A stretch of 64,000 nt of DNA from Tolypothrix bouteillei VB521301. Lineage in GTDB: Bacteria > Cyanobacteriota > Cyanobacteriia > Cyanobacteriales > Nostocaceae. The stretch covers positions 813,824 through 877,823 of the forward strand of contig NZ_JHEG04000001.1 in NCBI RefSeq assembly GCF_000760695.4. The letters run 5' to 3'. A program made the position numbers and the translations under genes. Shown here piece after piece: positions 35,762 to 45,688 of this stretch; the first letter of the stretch is position 1, and every line of letters begins with the position of its first letter. The notes beneath the pieces were generated by a model. It worked only from the letters and a program-made list of their open reading frames with translations. It was not told the DNA's origin and did not search any database.

Positions 35762-36880
35762 TTATTTAAGAGATTTCAGTAAATTACTGTAGCGTTCTCC
35801 TACTTTTTCGGGAGCATACCGCTCAAGATATGCGGAACGGATTGTTTCTGGTGAGACTAACTGTTGCTCAATTAACTTTCCTATTTCCATTAGGCTATTA
35901 GCAAAGTTATCCGGGTTGGCAGATGATACAATTCTGCCCAAACGGGAATCAGCTAAAATCTCTGGTAATGCACCTGCTTTTGTAGCTACAATTGGTCTAC
36001 CACAACCCAAAATTTCTAAGGCTGCCAGACATTGTCCTTCAATATGAGAAGTAAAAGCAAACACATGACATGAAGCGATCGCATCCTCTACGTCTTTATT
36101 AGAGACATTACCATAAAAAACAACAGAGGATTTAATCTCTAAGTTTTGAGCTAATTGTTCAAGTTCATTGCGTAAAGGACCATCACCAAAAATATGTAAG
36201 CTTGGCTTTCGATCTTCTCCATGTACAGAATTAGATTCCTTGATATACTGCTTTTGAAAATTACAAAAAGATTGCAGTAGTAAAGGAATATTTTTATCTT
36301 CAACTAATCTTCCTAAAAAACCAATTTTTAAATTTTCATTTTTTGGAAAAGGTTTAAGTTCACCAGGAGCATGAGGAATATAAGGAATAACTTCAATTTG
36401 TCCTTTGTATCCAATTGTATGTAAATCTTCAATGAATGAGGATGACTGCACTAAAATCATATCAAAGATATTGAGTGCTTCTAAAAGACGCTGACTCTCT
36501 ACCTTCGTCTGTGGAGGTAAGGGTTTGTAAGGAGTTATATAAATGAAGTGCGTAAAAGAAGCTTTTGCTCGAAGCCGTTTTAAGATTGGAGTAGGAAAAA
36601 GTTTACCAAACAGTACTGCATCAGCTTTTTGAAGCTGTTGAATACCTATTGTCAAAAGTATCCAATCTGGCAAATTCCATTTACAACCCCAACGCCAAGG
36701 ACTTTGAAAAATTTGAACTTTTGCATTCCTAAGAACTTGAAGTAACGGTGATGTTTGACCCCAACATAGAAGCGTACAACGATAACCTTGGCTTTGCAGG
36801 TAGCTAAGCAAATTTTTCCCAAAGGTTTCTATGCCACCTACTGATGCAAAACCACCAAAGTAGAACAATATACTTTTCAT
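35762..36880 (-). CDS. GT4 family glycosyltransferase
   Basis: This 372-aa GT-B enzyme has the N-terminal acceptor loop FGGFASVGGIETFGKNLLSY, donor half IGFLGRLVEDKNIPLLLQSF and E-x7-E region HIEGQCLAALEILGCGRPIV. It sits 29 bp after the FkbM methyltransferase gene on the same strand and 57 bp before the next glycosyltransferase. It probably adds one residue of the repeat unit. Confidence 0.92.
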   Translation of the reverse strand: MKSILFYFGGFASVGGIETFGKNLLSYLQSQGYRCTLLCWGQTSPLLQVLRNAKVQIFQSPWRWGCKWNLPDWILLTIGIQQLQKADAVLFGKLFPTPILKRLRAKASFTHFIYITPYKPLPPQTKVESQRLLEALNIFDMILVQSSSFIEDLHTIGYKGQIEVIPYIPHAPGELKPFPKNENLKIGFLGRLVEDKNIPLLLQSFCNFQKQYIKESNSVHGEDRKPSLHIFGDGPLRNELEQLAQNLEIKSSVVFYGNVSNKDVEDAIASCHVFAFTSHIEGQCLAALEILGCGRPIVATKAGALPEILADSRLGRIVSSANPDNFANSLMEIGKLIEQQLVSPETIRSAYLERYAPEKVGERYSNLLKSLK

Positions 36881-36909
36881 TTTTTATATTGTGGAAATGT
36901 TTTTTTCAT

Positions 36910-37614
36910 TCACTTAAACAATCTCATAAACATTCTTATAAAACCTCTAACATACTTAGAGAAATATTTAATATAAATGAAATTTAGCAAAGGGATTTGA
37001 CATTGTTTTTTATTAATAAATAAAACATCACCATTATTGTATTTTGAAAATACTACACAAACAAAATCTAAAGATTTTAATCGCTCTTTTATGGCTTCAA
37101 CTTCTTTTTGAATGGGAAATGCAAAATCATGGAATTCAACAGTCAATTGTTTGATTTTACATAGTGTTTCATCACTTATTGAATTAAAGAGATCGATTTC
37201 TGCACCTTCAATATCTACTTTTAGCAAATCTACACTTTGGATATGGTGCTTTTTCAGAAAGCTTTCCAAAGAAATTCCTTCAACAGTAATCTTTTCTTGT
37301 ACAGCACTAACAGCCCAGTTCCCTATATGATTGTATTCTGGATTATCTGTTACACAAAATTTTACTGGCTCATTTGAGTGGGAGATTGCATAGTTAAATT
37401 TTCTAATTAAATGTGTTTCCTGAATCTTTTTATGTAAAGAAGGTAGAGCTTCTACTGCATAGCACTGGCATCCAAATTGCTGACTAACTTCATGAGAGAA
37501 TTGACCTAAATGAGCACCTAAGTCAAGAACCACAGAGTTAGAGTTAACTAAATTTGCGTAAAAGTGATGACCTCTAATTGAGATCAAACCAGATATATCT
37601 TTGATAGATTTCAT
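36910..37614 (-). CDS. FkbM-family SAM methyltransferase
   Basis: This 234-aa protein has SAM-binding motif I VVLDLGAHLGQFSHEV, acidic residue in YAVEALPSLHKK, and the FkbM-typical LLKVDIEGAEIDLFNS. FkbM-type enzymes O-methylate sugars or other hydroxyls. Its location between glycosyltransferases indicates methylation of the polysaccharide, possibly a capping or decorating methyl group. No membrane segment is seen, apart from a weakly hydrophobic, Arg-rich C-terminus. The target position is unknown. Confidence 0.88.
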   Translation of the reverse strand: MKSIKDISGLISIRGHHFYANLVNSNSVVLDLGAHLGQFSHEVSQQFGCQCYAVEALPSLHKKIQETHLIRKFNYAISHSNEPVKFCVTDNPEYNHIGNWAVSAVQEKITVEGISLESFLKKHHIQSVDLLKVDIEGAEIDLFNSISDETLCKIKQLTVEFHDFAFPIQKEVEAIKERLKSLDFVCVVFSKYNNGDVLFINKKQCQIPLLNFIYIKYFSKYVRGFIRMFMRLFK

Positions 37615-37670
37615 AAGCTTAATTGAGGTTGTTTATTGATTGACTTCTTTCAAGGCGTTAAGATTGCGTA

Positions 37671-39341
37671 CTACATGGATGTATCATATGAAACTTCGTA
37701 CCATGTCAGGTCAGATTTTTGAAATTTCAGTCTTAGCCGTTCACCTTTACCGCTCAAATATCGATCGCCGTGACATTTAACAGTAGTAGAATTTTGAGGA
37801 AATTTTACTTGTGCGTCACTCGCACCACCTACAATCAAAATCTCTTGTCCGTTAACATAGTGCTTGGTACTCATATCTACGCTAATGATTGAATTACCTG
37901 TATTGTTCAGTACTACAATTTCTTCACATTTTGGCTCAATAATGTATGGAGGGCTCTGCCAGAAATTAGCAATTCCCTGTAATTCTCGTCGTTCAACATT
38001 TATATATTGATTGTTGCGAAATAATGGTCTCTCATTTGTTAGGCTAGCAGATTGTTCGGGAGTCCGACAATTTTCAAATTTATTGTCTCCTATAACTATA
38101 TTTTGTAATTCTCCAAAATAAAAGATACAGGCAGTTTTTTCAAGTTTTTCATTAACAAAATGTGTATTATTGTAAATATAAATATTGTTATTTTCTCCTG
38201 TTAAATTTGCTGTAACCGTTGGATGGTTTTCACCAATAATTTTGTTGTTTAAGAATTCAATATCATTGTTTTTACGACTTGTTAATAAAGCACTATCACA
38301 ATCACGAAAAACATTATCTTTAATTAAAACATGATTGATATCAAAAGCACAAACTCCAGAGAGAGATTTAGAAAATGAACAGTTAGTAATAATATGTTTG
38401 TTAAGCGCTGGAAATTTACCAAGTGTTAAAACTAAACCATGATAAGTAGAGTCTTGAAAGATACAGTTGTCGAAATAATGAGATTTATTTGGTGATAAAG
38501 CTGCATTTTCAACCCAAGCGGTTGCCGTTTGAGAAAATTCACAGTTAGTTACGATTAAATCTGCTTCAATACTCAGCAAAGCTCCATTAGAACCATGCAA
38601 TTTACTATTAGATATAATCACTTTTTGAATTCCATCTCCACCACCATAAATGACCTCTCCTCTAAAGTCATGCACGTAAACAGAATCAATAGTGATGTTG
38701 TCTAAAGAGGTATTAAAATCTAAAACAATCCCTTTATGGCTCAGATCCCATCCATCTCCAGTCAGTGGATCGGCTGGCCATTTATTATTCCCTGTGAATC
38801 CATTTGTACCACCACTTAATTCTAAATTTCTAATGACAACATTTTTTCTTGGTTGTCTGGGATTTAGAGTACCTTGAATCATAATTCCATGACCCCTGAC
38901 AACATTTCCATCAATAACAGAGTAATCTCCGCTACTATGAAGGATTGTTTTTCCAATACCATCACCAAAAAGTACGATATTATCGTAGTTAATAATTAGT
39001 GAAGATGGTTCTTTAACAGTTAAAGACGGCGGAGCAATTTGATATATACCTGAGGGTATATAAATATTTCCTCCACCTATTTTACCAACTGAATCAATGG
39101 CAGATTGAATAGTTGCCGTGTTGGTCGCAATAGTATTAGAGTCGTTCGTAAGACCAATTGTAAGTGTTCCAAATTCTAAAACATTGACATAATTTATAGG
39201 TAAATTTTGAGCTTGTGCAGCCTGCATCAAATTGAAATTTTTGGCTGCTTCTTCTAATGAGGAAGCGTTACGTAGCGATCGTAAGATACTAGCGAAGGAG
39301 CTTAAACTAATAAGAGCGAGCAGAGTACGACGAGCCAACAT
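37671..39341 (-). CDS. secreted right-handed beta-helix (pectate-lyase-like) protein
   Basis: This 556-aa protein has an N-terminal MLARRTLLALISL segment containing an Arg-Arg pair followed by a hydrophobic stretch, so Sec or Tat export is possible. Residues about 55-115 match the pectate-lyase-3 entry (NTATIQSAIDSVGKIGGGNI, IYIPSGIYQI). The body holds many parallel beta-helix turns with asparagine ladders (ITIDSVYVHDF, VIISNSKLHG, IITNCSFSK). Such proteins cleave, epimerise or bind polysaccharides at the surface. Catalytic residues cannot be assigned. It is 2 bp from the gene upstream, so it is cotranscribed with glycosyltransferases. Confidence 0.85.
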   Translation of the reverse strand: MLARRTLLALISLSSFASILRSLRNASSLEEAAKNFNLMQAAQAQNLPINYVNVLEFGTLTIGLTNDSNTIATNTATIQSAIDSVGKIGGGNIYIPSGIYQIAPPSLTVKEPSSLIINYDNIVLFGDGIGKTILHSSGDYSVIDGNVVRGHGIMIQGTLNPRQPRKNVVIRNLELSGGTNGFTGNNKWPADPLTGDGWDLSHKGIVLDFNTSLDNITIDSVYVHDFRGEVIYGGGDGIQKVIISNSKLHGSNGALLSIEADLIVTNCEFSQTATAWVENAALSPNKSHYFDNCIFQDSTYHGLVLTLGKFPALNKHIITNCSFSKSLSGVCAFDINHVLIKDNVFRDCDSALLTSRKNNDIEFLNNKIIGENHPTVTANLTGENNNIYIYNNTHFVNEKLEKTACIFYFGELQNIVIGDNKFENCRTPEQSASLTNERPLFRNNQYINVERRELQGIANFWQSPPYIIEPKCEEIVVLNNTGNSIISVDMSTKHYVNGQEILIVGGASDAQVKFPQNSTTVKCHGDRYLSGKGERLRLKFQKSDLTWYEVSYDTSM

Positions 39342-39343
39342 AA

Positions 39344-40474
39344 CTACAATTGTACTAGTAATTTCTCAAGACTTTGAGCGCGAAATTGCCAAGTATTTTG
39401 CTGAGCAAAACTCAGTTGACGTAAGCTTTTTTTGTAGACTTCAGGATTTTTATAAGAGGCTAGCTGCTGGCGTATGTACGTGACTGCATCTTTCGCATTA
39501 TGAAAGATCGTAATCCATTTAGGATACAAACGGCATTCCGGGATATCGGTGCTGAAAATCGGGCGACCGCTAGCAATGCCATCCATAATTTTTGTAGGAC
39601 AAGCTGCTTGATTAAAGGAGTGATCTACTACGTAGGGAATCCAATTGATTGCAAAAGACCAGTAATAGTGTGCAACTTGGTCAGATGGCACTTTCCCAAC
39701 ATTACGGACATTAGGCAATTCAAACACTGCTTTAAGAGCTGCATACCAATCTGCACTTGTTTCTTCGGCAGATACGTCGATACCACCAACAAAAACAAAG
39801 TTGACTTCCGGGCAAGCTTTTACTACATCATAAATTAATTTCCAGTCTAGGCGATTGCCTAAGTTACCTACATATCCAACTGTCATTGCTTCTGGAGATT
39901 TTTCTGGCTGATGATTTAAATAAGTGTTTACAACTCCATGTGGATAATGGTGTATGCGATTGCTTGCATAGGGATGAATTTTTTGAAGCGCTACAAGTTG
40001 AGAGTAGGAAGAGCAGAGCGTAATGGCAGCCCGTTCAATTAATTCTTTTTCTTGTGCTAAAATTCGATCTTTGCGGCTAGGTCGATAAAGAACGTAATCA
40101 TCAAAATTATAGTATATTAATCGTTCTGATGGCACTTTGCGAACCCAAGGTGCAAAATGTGGTTCAGAAGCTATGACCCAGGGGCTTTCTCCTGAACTCT
40201 GTTTCAGTTGTTGGCACCAGTTTTTAACGAGCTGTTGTAAGTAGATTCTAAATAGCTTTTCTAGTTGTCCTGCATAGCCAGTAGGCAATGTGTTAATGGA
40301 CCTTTTGAGCAGAGATGGGGGATTACGGCTAGACCAATTGGGACGGAGACGATAATAAGTTCGCCAATCATAAAAATGCACAGCGTGAGTGTGGTATTGC
40401 TGAGCTAGAGCTTCTGCCAGACCATAAGCCCAAGGACTGTTTGCACCTAAAAATAAAAAACTAAGTTTTTGCAT
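39344..40474 (-). CDS. glycosyltransferase (GT-B fold)
   Basis: About 376 aa from the ATG at 40474; a GGGAAAA-type site precedes it, and a 10-residue upstream extension is not needed. The N-terminus is LSFLFLGANSPWAYGLAEAL. The donor half starts VGYVGNLGNRLDWKLIYDVV, and the nucleotide site is near DGIASGRPIFSTDIPEC. The E-x7-E motif is weaker than in its neighbours, so it is a divergent member. It is followed after 2 bp by the beta-helix gene. Confidence 0.85.
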   Translation of the reverse strand: MQKLSFLFLGANSPWAYGLAEALAQQYHTHAVHFYDWRTYYRLRPNWSSRNPPSLLKRSINTLPTGYAGQLEKLFRIYLQQLVKNWCQQLKQSSGESPWVIASEPHFAPWVRKVPSERLIYYNFDDYVLYRPSRKDRILAQEKELIERAAITLCSSYSQLVALQKIHPYASNRIHHYPHGVVNTYLNHQPEKSPEAMTVGYVGNLGNRLDWKLIYDVVKACPEVNFVFVGGIDVSAEETSADWYAALKAVFELPNVRNVGKVPSDQVAHYYWSFAINWIPYVVDHSFNQAACPTKIMDGIASGRPIFSTDIPECRLYPKWITIFHNAKDAVTYIRQQLASYKNPEVYKKSLRQLSFAQQNTWQFRAQSLEKLLVQL

Positions 40475-40556
40475 ATTTTCCCGACCTATAACAATCCATA
40501 TCATTCCCCTAAGATGTAGGAATAAAGATTGGCTTTTTCAATTCAAAAGTGAAGTT

Positions 40557-41747
40557 TTACCAACCACGCAAATCTCTAAGCCAGTAGCCAAGATAAGGCG
40601 ATCGCCCAATAAATTCTCGAATCGCTAAACGTATGCGGGGAGGTATTCCCTGAAAACGGCGGATTGGAGGTTGATAAGCTGTTGGTTGCTGACCTTTCTT
40701 ACTTCTTTCAATTGCTTGAAGAGTCGAAACTTGATGAATGAGAGATTCATAGCCTTTCCACATAACTGCTGCATTGAAGTTGGAGTGTGCGCGTTCAATC
40801 ACGGCAGAATAAAAAGTCTGATAATGTTCACAAGCGTACATAACTTGTGCTGCCAAGGCTCGCATTTTACCTAAAGGTACAAACAGCCCTGTTTTACTTG
40901 CGGTAACAATTTCTTTTGTTCCAGTATTAATATCCCAAGCAATTGGTACACATCCCATACTCATCGCTTCAATAGTTGCCATACCAAATGGTTCAACACG
41001 ACTCAGCATGAGCAGAACCTTAGCTGATGCAGCGACAGAGAAGACGCGATCGCGTGAAACATGACCGTAGACACAAATACGATTGGAATGAGGAATCTTG
41101 TCAATCTTAGCCCTAAACTCTGGCGTTACATGACCAAACCAGTGTAGCTTTCCTGCAAAGCCAAGTTTAACTAGCTGTTTCCATAACTTGAGAACGTCAA
41201 ACGCCCCTTTTGTTGGATTATCGCCACCTAAAAATACAAGTTCATCTTGCCGTAAATTATTAAGTTGTGATTGTTCGGGGAAGACACAGCCGTTATAAAT
41301 GACAGAAAGTTTCTCTGGCTGTTGTAAACGATCTCGAAATTGAATAGCGACGGTCTCGGATACAGCAACTATTGCCTCTAAATTTTCTTCTTCTTTAAGA
41401 GCTGTCTGCCAGTACTGAGGAGCAGTGTCATGGACAACATAAACACATTTAGTGTTTGGAGTTACATAAGGAATGATAACATCAAATTCCCCACAGGCAT
41501 TAAAAAACAATACGTCCTGTGGATTCTCCTTCAGCCATTGCAGTAAAGCTGCGGGAGCTTCTGGAGCTGAACCATACAGCCCTAAAGAATCAACTCGGAA
41601 ATTATTCTCAAGATCTATCTTACTAGGCGTCGCAAGCAAGAGCATGGTTGTCTCAAATCCTGCTTTTGCAGCTTGCTGACAACAAGACAGAGCAACAGGC
41701 GATATCCCACCACTGCGATCGCTAGGAATTAGCCAACACAATTTCAT
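40557..41747 (-). CDS. GT4 family glycosyltransferase
   Basis: This 396-aa GT-B enzyme has acceptor side CWLIPSDRSGGISPVALSCC, donor half LVFLGGDNPTKGAFDVLKLW and E-x7-E region RVEPFGMATIEAMSMGCVPI. It has a basic C-terminal tail rich in Arg (IRRFQGIPPRIRLAIREF) that may bind the membrane surface. It lies between two other glycosyltransferases on the same strand with gaps under 90 bp. Confidence 0.92.
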   Translation of the reverse strand: MKLCWLIPSDRSGGISPVALSCCQQAAKAGFETTMLLLATPSKIDLENNFRVDSLGLYGSAPEAPAALLQWLKENPQDVLFFNACGEFDVIIPYVTPNTKCVYVVHDTAPQYWQTALKEEENLEAIVAVSETVAIQFRDRLQQPEKLSVIYNGCVFPEQSQLNNLRQDELVFLGGDNPTKGAFDVLKLWKQLVKLGFAGKLHWFGHVTPEFRAKIDKIPHSNRICVYGHVSRDRVFSVAASAKVLLMLSRVEPFGMATIEAMSMGCVPIAWDINTGTKEIVTASKTGLFVPLGKMRALAAQVMYACEHYQTFYSAVIERAHSNFNAAVMWKGYESLIHQVSTLQAIERSKKGQQPTAYQPPIRRFQGIPPRIRLAIREFIGRSPYLGYWLRDLRGW

Positions 41748-41789
41748 TGTTATTAATATGAAAAAAGTACTTCACGATTTTACAAACAA

Positions 41790-42953
41790 TCAGGATGCTC
41801 CCACCAATTGAGAGCGGTTTTGGGGAGAGATTAATTCTTCAGAATTAGCGCATCTGTGAATCATCTCAATGTACTGAGGACGCAGCCTATCCCAGCTGAA
41901 TCGATTGTAGACGCTAAGGTGGCGAAGGTAATATTTAGATTCACTAAAACCTTCTGCCAAAACTTGGCATATCAAACCCGTTAAACTGTTCGTTAATTCA
42001 AAATTTGCTAAATATCCCTCCTTACCTACTACGAATTGAGTGATTGGATAATCATGGGCCAGACAAGGTAAACCATGAGACATTGCTTCTACAAGGACTC
42101 GCGGTAACCCTTCACGCAAAGAAGCAAGCACAAAGATATTGGCAATTTTATAGTAATTAGAAACCTCATTATGTTTAACAGTTCTTACTTGAAAATTATT
42201 ATTCCCTAATAATTTCATACCCAATTCAATCACTTCAGATGATTCTGTATCTTTTTGCCCTAATAATAAAAGATAAGGTCGTGGCTCAGGTAGATTAGCA
42301 ACCTCTCGAATGAGATAATCCATCCGCTTATGAGATTTATCAATCATTCCCACAGAAAGGATTAAGGGCTGTTCTTCTGGTAGTCCAAGCTTACTGCGTA
42401 AATTTTTGCGTTCAGTAGATGTCAGTATTTGTAATTGAGATGGAAGGTGAAAACCATAAGGAACTAAACTTTGTTTTTCTGCTGCTACTCCCGCATCTAT
42501 AGCGGATTGCAAATGAAATGGAGTCAATTGCTGGATGTAATTCCATCTTGGAAAAGGCGGGTCTTGTGGAGAGCCATTAGAAAATAAAAGTTTGTATCTT
42601 TTTTTCGTGAAACGTCGCCAGTGCCAAAGGGCGTGTCCCAAGTTAATATCACTAAAATAGATTATATCTGGATTTTGTTGATAGATATATGGTAGTAAAC
42701 TCAAAAAAAATGTCGATTGTTCAATATTATAGCCAGTTCTTCCAGTTAGTTTGCCCAATTGATTTGCTTTCCAGTCACTACGCGGTAAATTCCACAATGT
42801 AACTTCTTTCTCTCGAGTACCTCCATCTCCCTTAAAGAGAGTTAGCTTAAGAGAAGGTTCATTTGCCAATACATTAAAGCATTCTTGCGTAAAAGATTCA
42901 AAACCACGTTTTACACGACCCAGCCCCGAACAGGGCATAAAAACCTTAATCAT
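41790..42953 (-). CDS. GT4 family glycosyltransferase
   Basis: This 387-aa protein has the N-terminal loop MPCSGLGRVKRGFESFTQEC, donor half LILSVGMIDKSHKRMDYLIR and catalytic region REGLPRVLVEAMSHGLPCL. It is preceded by a 332-bp gap, so it may start a separate transcript from the genes upstream. Sugar specificity is unknown. Confidence 0.92.
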   Translation of the reverse strand: MIKVFMPCSGLGRVKRGFESFTQECFNVLANEPSLKLTLFKGDGGTREKEVTLWNLPRSDWKANQLGKLTGRTGYNIEQSTFFLSLLPYIYQQNPDIIYFSDINLGHALWHWRRFTKKRYKLLFSNGSPQDPPFPRWNYIQQLTPFHLQSAIDAGVAAEKQSLVPYGFHLPSQLQILTSTERKNLRSKLGLPEEQPLILSVGMIDKSHKRMDYLIREVANLPEPRPYLLLLGQKDTESSEVIELGMKLLGNNNFQVRTVKHNEVSNYYKIANIFVLASLREGLPRVLVEAMSHGLPCLAHDYPITQFVVGKEGYLANFELTNSLTGLICQVLAEGFSESKYYLRHLSVYNRFSWDRLRPQYIEMIHRCANSEELISPQNRSQLVGAS

Positions 42954-43285
42954 TACGGTACCTTGGGAGATTAACTACTCAAAAATTTGTTGTTTGTGGA
43001 GAAATTAAGTTTCTCCTCGCGTAAATCATGTAACGCTGCTGCGATCGGGGAATTCTATAGCAATACTAAATCATTTGTAAAATTCTCTCTTGCCCCTTTT
43101 CCTTAGGCTCTTTGCTTCTTTGCAGTTTATAATTTTTACAACTCAAATAAGACTACTATCGAACGCCGATACAGTATTGCCAAAAAACCGTTTTCTTCAA
43201 GTTTATTCTACGAGATATAAAGATATTCGAGCTAGAAAGAACGTTTTTTTGTCTTCATTTTTATTTCTGTACGACGCTCTAGAGG
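42954..43285. other. 332-bp non-coding gap inside the polysaccharide locus
   Basis: It holds a 7-bp perfect hairpin (GGAGAAA 42998-43004, TTTCTCC 43010-43016) with no T-run and otherwise AT-rich sequence. It probably contains a promoter for the glycosyltransferase at 41790. A 71-codon plus-strand ORF here looks like chance. Confidence 0.5.
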
Positions 43286-45649
43286 CTAGTATTCAACTTG
43301 TTTAAAGATAGCATAGCCACTACGTAGAGAGGGATTCTGAGCGACTAGAGTATAGTTTGGATCTATAAGAAGTCTGTGATGATTCTTGTAATTCTGAAAG
43401 GTACTAGTATCATCAAGCACGAATAACTTTGCTCCATACACTTCCTCTAACTCATTACTAAAATTTAGTTCGGAAGCATCTATTAATACTAAATCAAAAG
43501 AATCAATCGCATATTTTTGTTTAATTTCATTAATACAATTATTGAGCTTACCAGGAAAATCTTCTGATGAGAAAAGTGAAATTTCGTGAAAATTAATTGA
43601 AGAGATAACAGAATACTGCTTTTCCAATTTGACAAAACTAGGTTTTGAAATGTTTATACAGAATGTGGAGGGATGATTTGGATTCTCTCGAATGCCTGTT
43701 AAAAAAGCCTCAGTGGTTCCCTCTCCAGCAGATGCTCCAATAATAATTGCTGTCTTGATATCTTCTTTTCCTGCAATTCTTTGAATGGTGCTAAAAAATT
43801 CGTCATTTCTCATTTCCGAAAAACGGTAAGGCAGAAAATAACCGAATCTCTTTTCCAAAAAACGCAATATATCGCCAGCTATTGACTTGAAGTGCAAAAT
43901 CAACTGTTTGCTAAGTGTAATATATTTGGGTTCTATAATTGGTTGAGTTTCTAAATTTTTTAGGAAATTTTTTGAGCCAGTAGTAGGAATAGAGGTTTGA
44001 GAGTTTGTTAACGAGCTGGGAAGATAACTATAACCATTTTTTGGTTCTTTGAAAAATCTAATTTTTGACTCTAGCACACTGTCTAACGTTTTTGCCCAAT
44101 CAACTTGTTGAGAATTATGCAACATTATGGAAACTTGCTGAACCCACTCATCAAAACTTCGGTGGGGTAGTTGATGAACACTAAAGCGGTACTTTAAGGG
44201 ATCGCTATACGCTAAATTTTCATTCTCTCTCGTACTTTCTAATACATTAATAATCCAACGAGTACGGTCAAGCTCTGGATGCTTAAGTGATGGAAATTCA
44301 TTAGCACACTTTATAGCTTCTTCTAATTTTCCTTGGCAGAGAAGGGAAATAATTAAATAAGCCCACTCGACTGGGTCAGGATCTAAAGCTTTATAGTGTT
44401 CAAGAGTTTGTTTAATCAGTGGGAGAATCCACTCGTATGCCTTTGCTGGCTTTCCTTGATAAAGATTACATAGTGCTAATCGCAGTCTTGGTTCGGGTAT
44501 CCAGAATATATACCCCAGGCAACGAAGATATAAAGTTTGTGCTTCTTCATACTGACCTGTCCAAAGTTTTTCATCCCCCTGCTTCAGCAGCATTACATCT
44601 AATCCATTACAGTGGATAGGCGAATTTTTAATTTCTGATGAGTTTTCTACAACGATAAGCGGTTTGAAAGGATTGGTCTGAACAATCTTTTGATTGGGTT
44701 TAAGATTTTTGTATAGATTAAACCATTGGAAAATTTGATCTCGTTGTTTTAAAGTGTGTTGAGAATGAACCAATTGATACCCAGCATTAGTAATTTTTTC
44801 TAACTCATCTAAATTTTGAAATAGATAGTCAAGCTTATCTAATACATCATGTTCATTAGCAAAAACACAATTTTGCATATCAATAAAGCCACAGGCTTCC
44901 AAAGCTGATGTTTTTTCTGTAATGAGACATGATTTAGATGCTGGTATTTCAAAATGTTTGCGAACAACTTCTTTTGCAACTGTACCACAAGTAGGTACAA
45001 ACCAAGAAGCGTTTATTGTACGGGCATATCGCTCCCCATACATCATGCGTGTTGTTAAACGCTCTGTATATCCTAAATGCGGGCAAATGAGCGATGGATA
45101 ATTCTGGGAAACAATTTTATAGATTTGTTGACGCCAAGGATACAAATGATGTATGTGCCCGCTAAACAAAATTGGTATATTTTTAGATTCACTGTAATCC
45201 TTAAATATGTCAGCATCAACAAAATTTGGCCAGACAAATAAGTTTTCAGCAATCTCAGGTGTATGTTCAGCTGTAGTGGTGCAAATGGAAAAGAAGGTTT
45301 CAATACCCCAATGTTCCATATCAGAGAGAAAACCTGCACGGCAATCGCACCAGGAATCTCCGTTATGAAATCCTAGCTTGGGTATTTCTGGGTATGCCGA
45401 AGTATTTTTAATACTAATTCTGCAAGAATCAATATATTTAATACCACTTTCAAAAAGTGTTAAATCTGGTTGATACTTATCACAAATCTCCTGATAGTCA
45501 CAATCCTCATTAATAACAATAACTTCAAAAAATTCGGATAAACACTTGACGTGTTGTTTGATGTGCATTTGGACGAACTTAGCTGTCTCTTTATGTTTCC
45601 ATTGAAAAAACACAAGCTTAGGCTTAGTCATCTTCTCTATCTTATCCAT
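43286..45649 (-). CDS. fusion protein: glycosyltransferase, TPR-like linker, methyltransferase-like domain
   Basis: This 787-aa protein has three parts. Residues about 10-325 resemble a CgeB/family-1 glycosyltransferase, with VDADIFKDYSESKNIPILFS and, near the end, LDELEKITNAGYQLVHSQHT. Residues about 345-480 are helical TPR-like repeats (EAQTLYLRCLGYIFWIPEPR, KAYEWILPLI). Residues about 600-787 form a Rossmann region with TAIIIGASAGEGTTEAFL as SAM-motif-I-like loop, then FDLVLIDASE and KLFVLDD, like macrocin- or FkbM-type methyltransferases. It may add and then modify a sugar in one polypeptide. The methyltransferase call rests on motif resemblance only. Confidence 0.78.
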   Translation of the reverse strand: MDKIEKMTKPKLVFFQWKHKETAKFVQMHIKQHVKCLSEFFEVIVINEDCDYQEICDKYQPDLTLFESGIKYIDSCRISIKNTSAYPEIPKLGFHNGDSWCDCRAGFLSDMEHWGIETFFSICTTTAEHTPEIAENLFVWPNFVDADIFKDYSESKNIPILFSGHIHHLYPWRQQIYKIVSQNYPSLICPHLGYTERLTTRMMYGERYARTINASWFVPTCGTVAKEVVRKHFEIPASKSCLITEKTSALEACGFIDMQNCVFANEHDVLDKLDYLFQNLDELEKITNAGYQLVHSQHTLKQRDQIFQWFNLYKNLKPNQKIVQTNPFKPLIVVENSSEIKNSPIHCNGLDVMLLKQGDEKLWTGQYEEAQTLYLRCLGYIFWIPEPRLRLALCNLYQGKPAKAYEWILPLIKQTLEHYKALDPDPVEWAYLIISLLCQGKLEEAIKCANEFPSLKHPELDRTRWIINVLESTRENENLAYSDPLKYRFSVHQLPHRSFDEWVQQVSIMLHNSQQVDWAKTLDSVLESKIRFFKEPKNGYSYLPSSLTNSQTSIPTTGSKNFLKNLETQPIIEPKYITLSKQLILHFKSIAGDILRFLEKRFGYFLPYRFSEMRNDEFFSTIQRIAGKEDIKTAIIIGASAGEGTTEAFLTGIRENPNHPSTFCINISKPSFVKLEKQYSVISSINFHEISLFSSEDFPGKLNNCINEIKQKYAIDSFDLVLIDASELNFSNELEEVYGAKLFVLDDTSTFQNYKNHHRLLIDPNYTLVAQNPSLRSGYAIFKQVEY

Positions 45650-45688
45650 ACAATTTCTTTGCTAACTCCCAATCATTGTTAATAGCAA

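Noticed and set aside
43090..43305. 71-codon plus-strand ORF overlapping the end of the 787-aa gene
   Set aside because: Opposite strand to a strong gene, no supporting motif.
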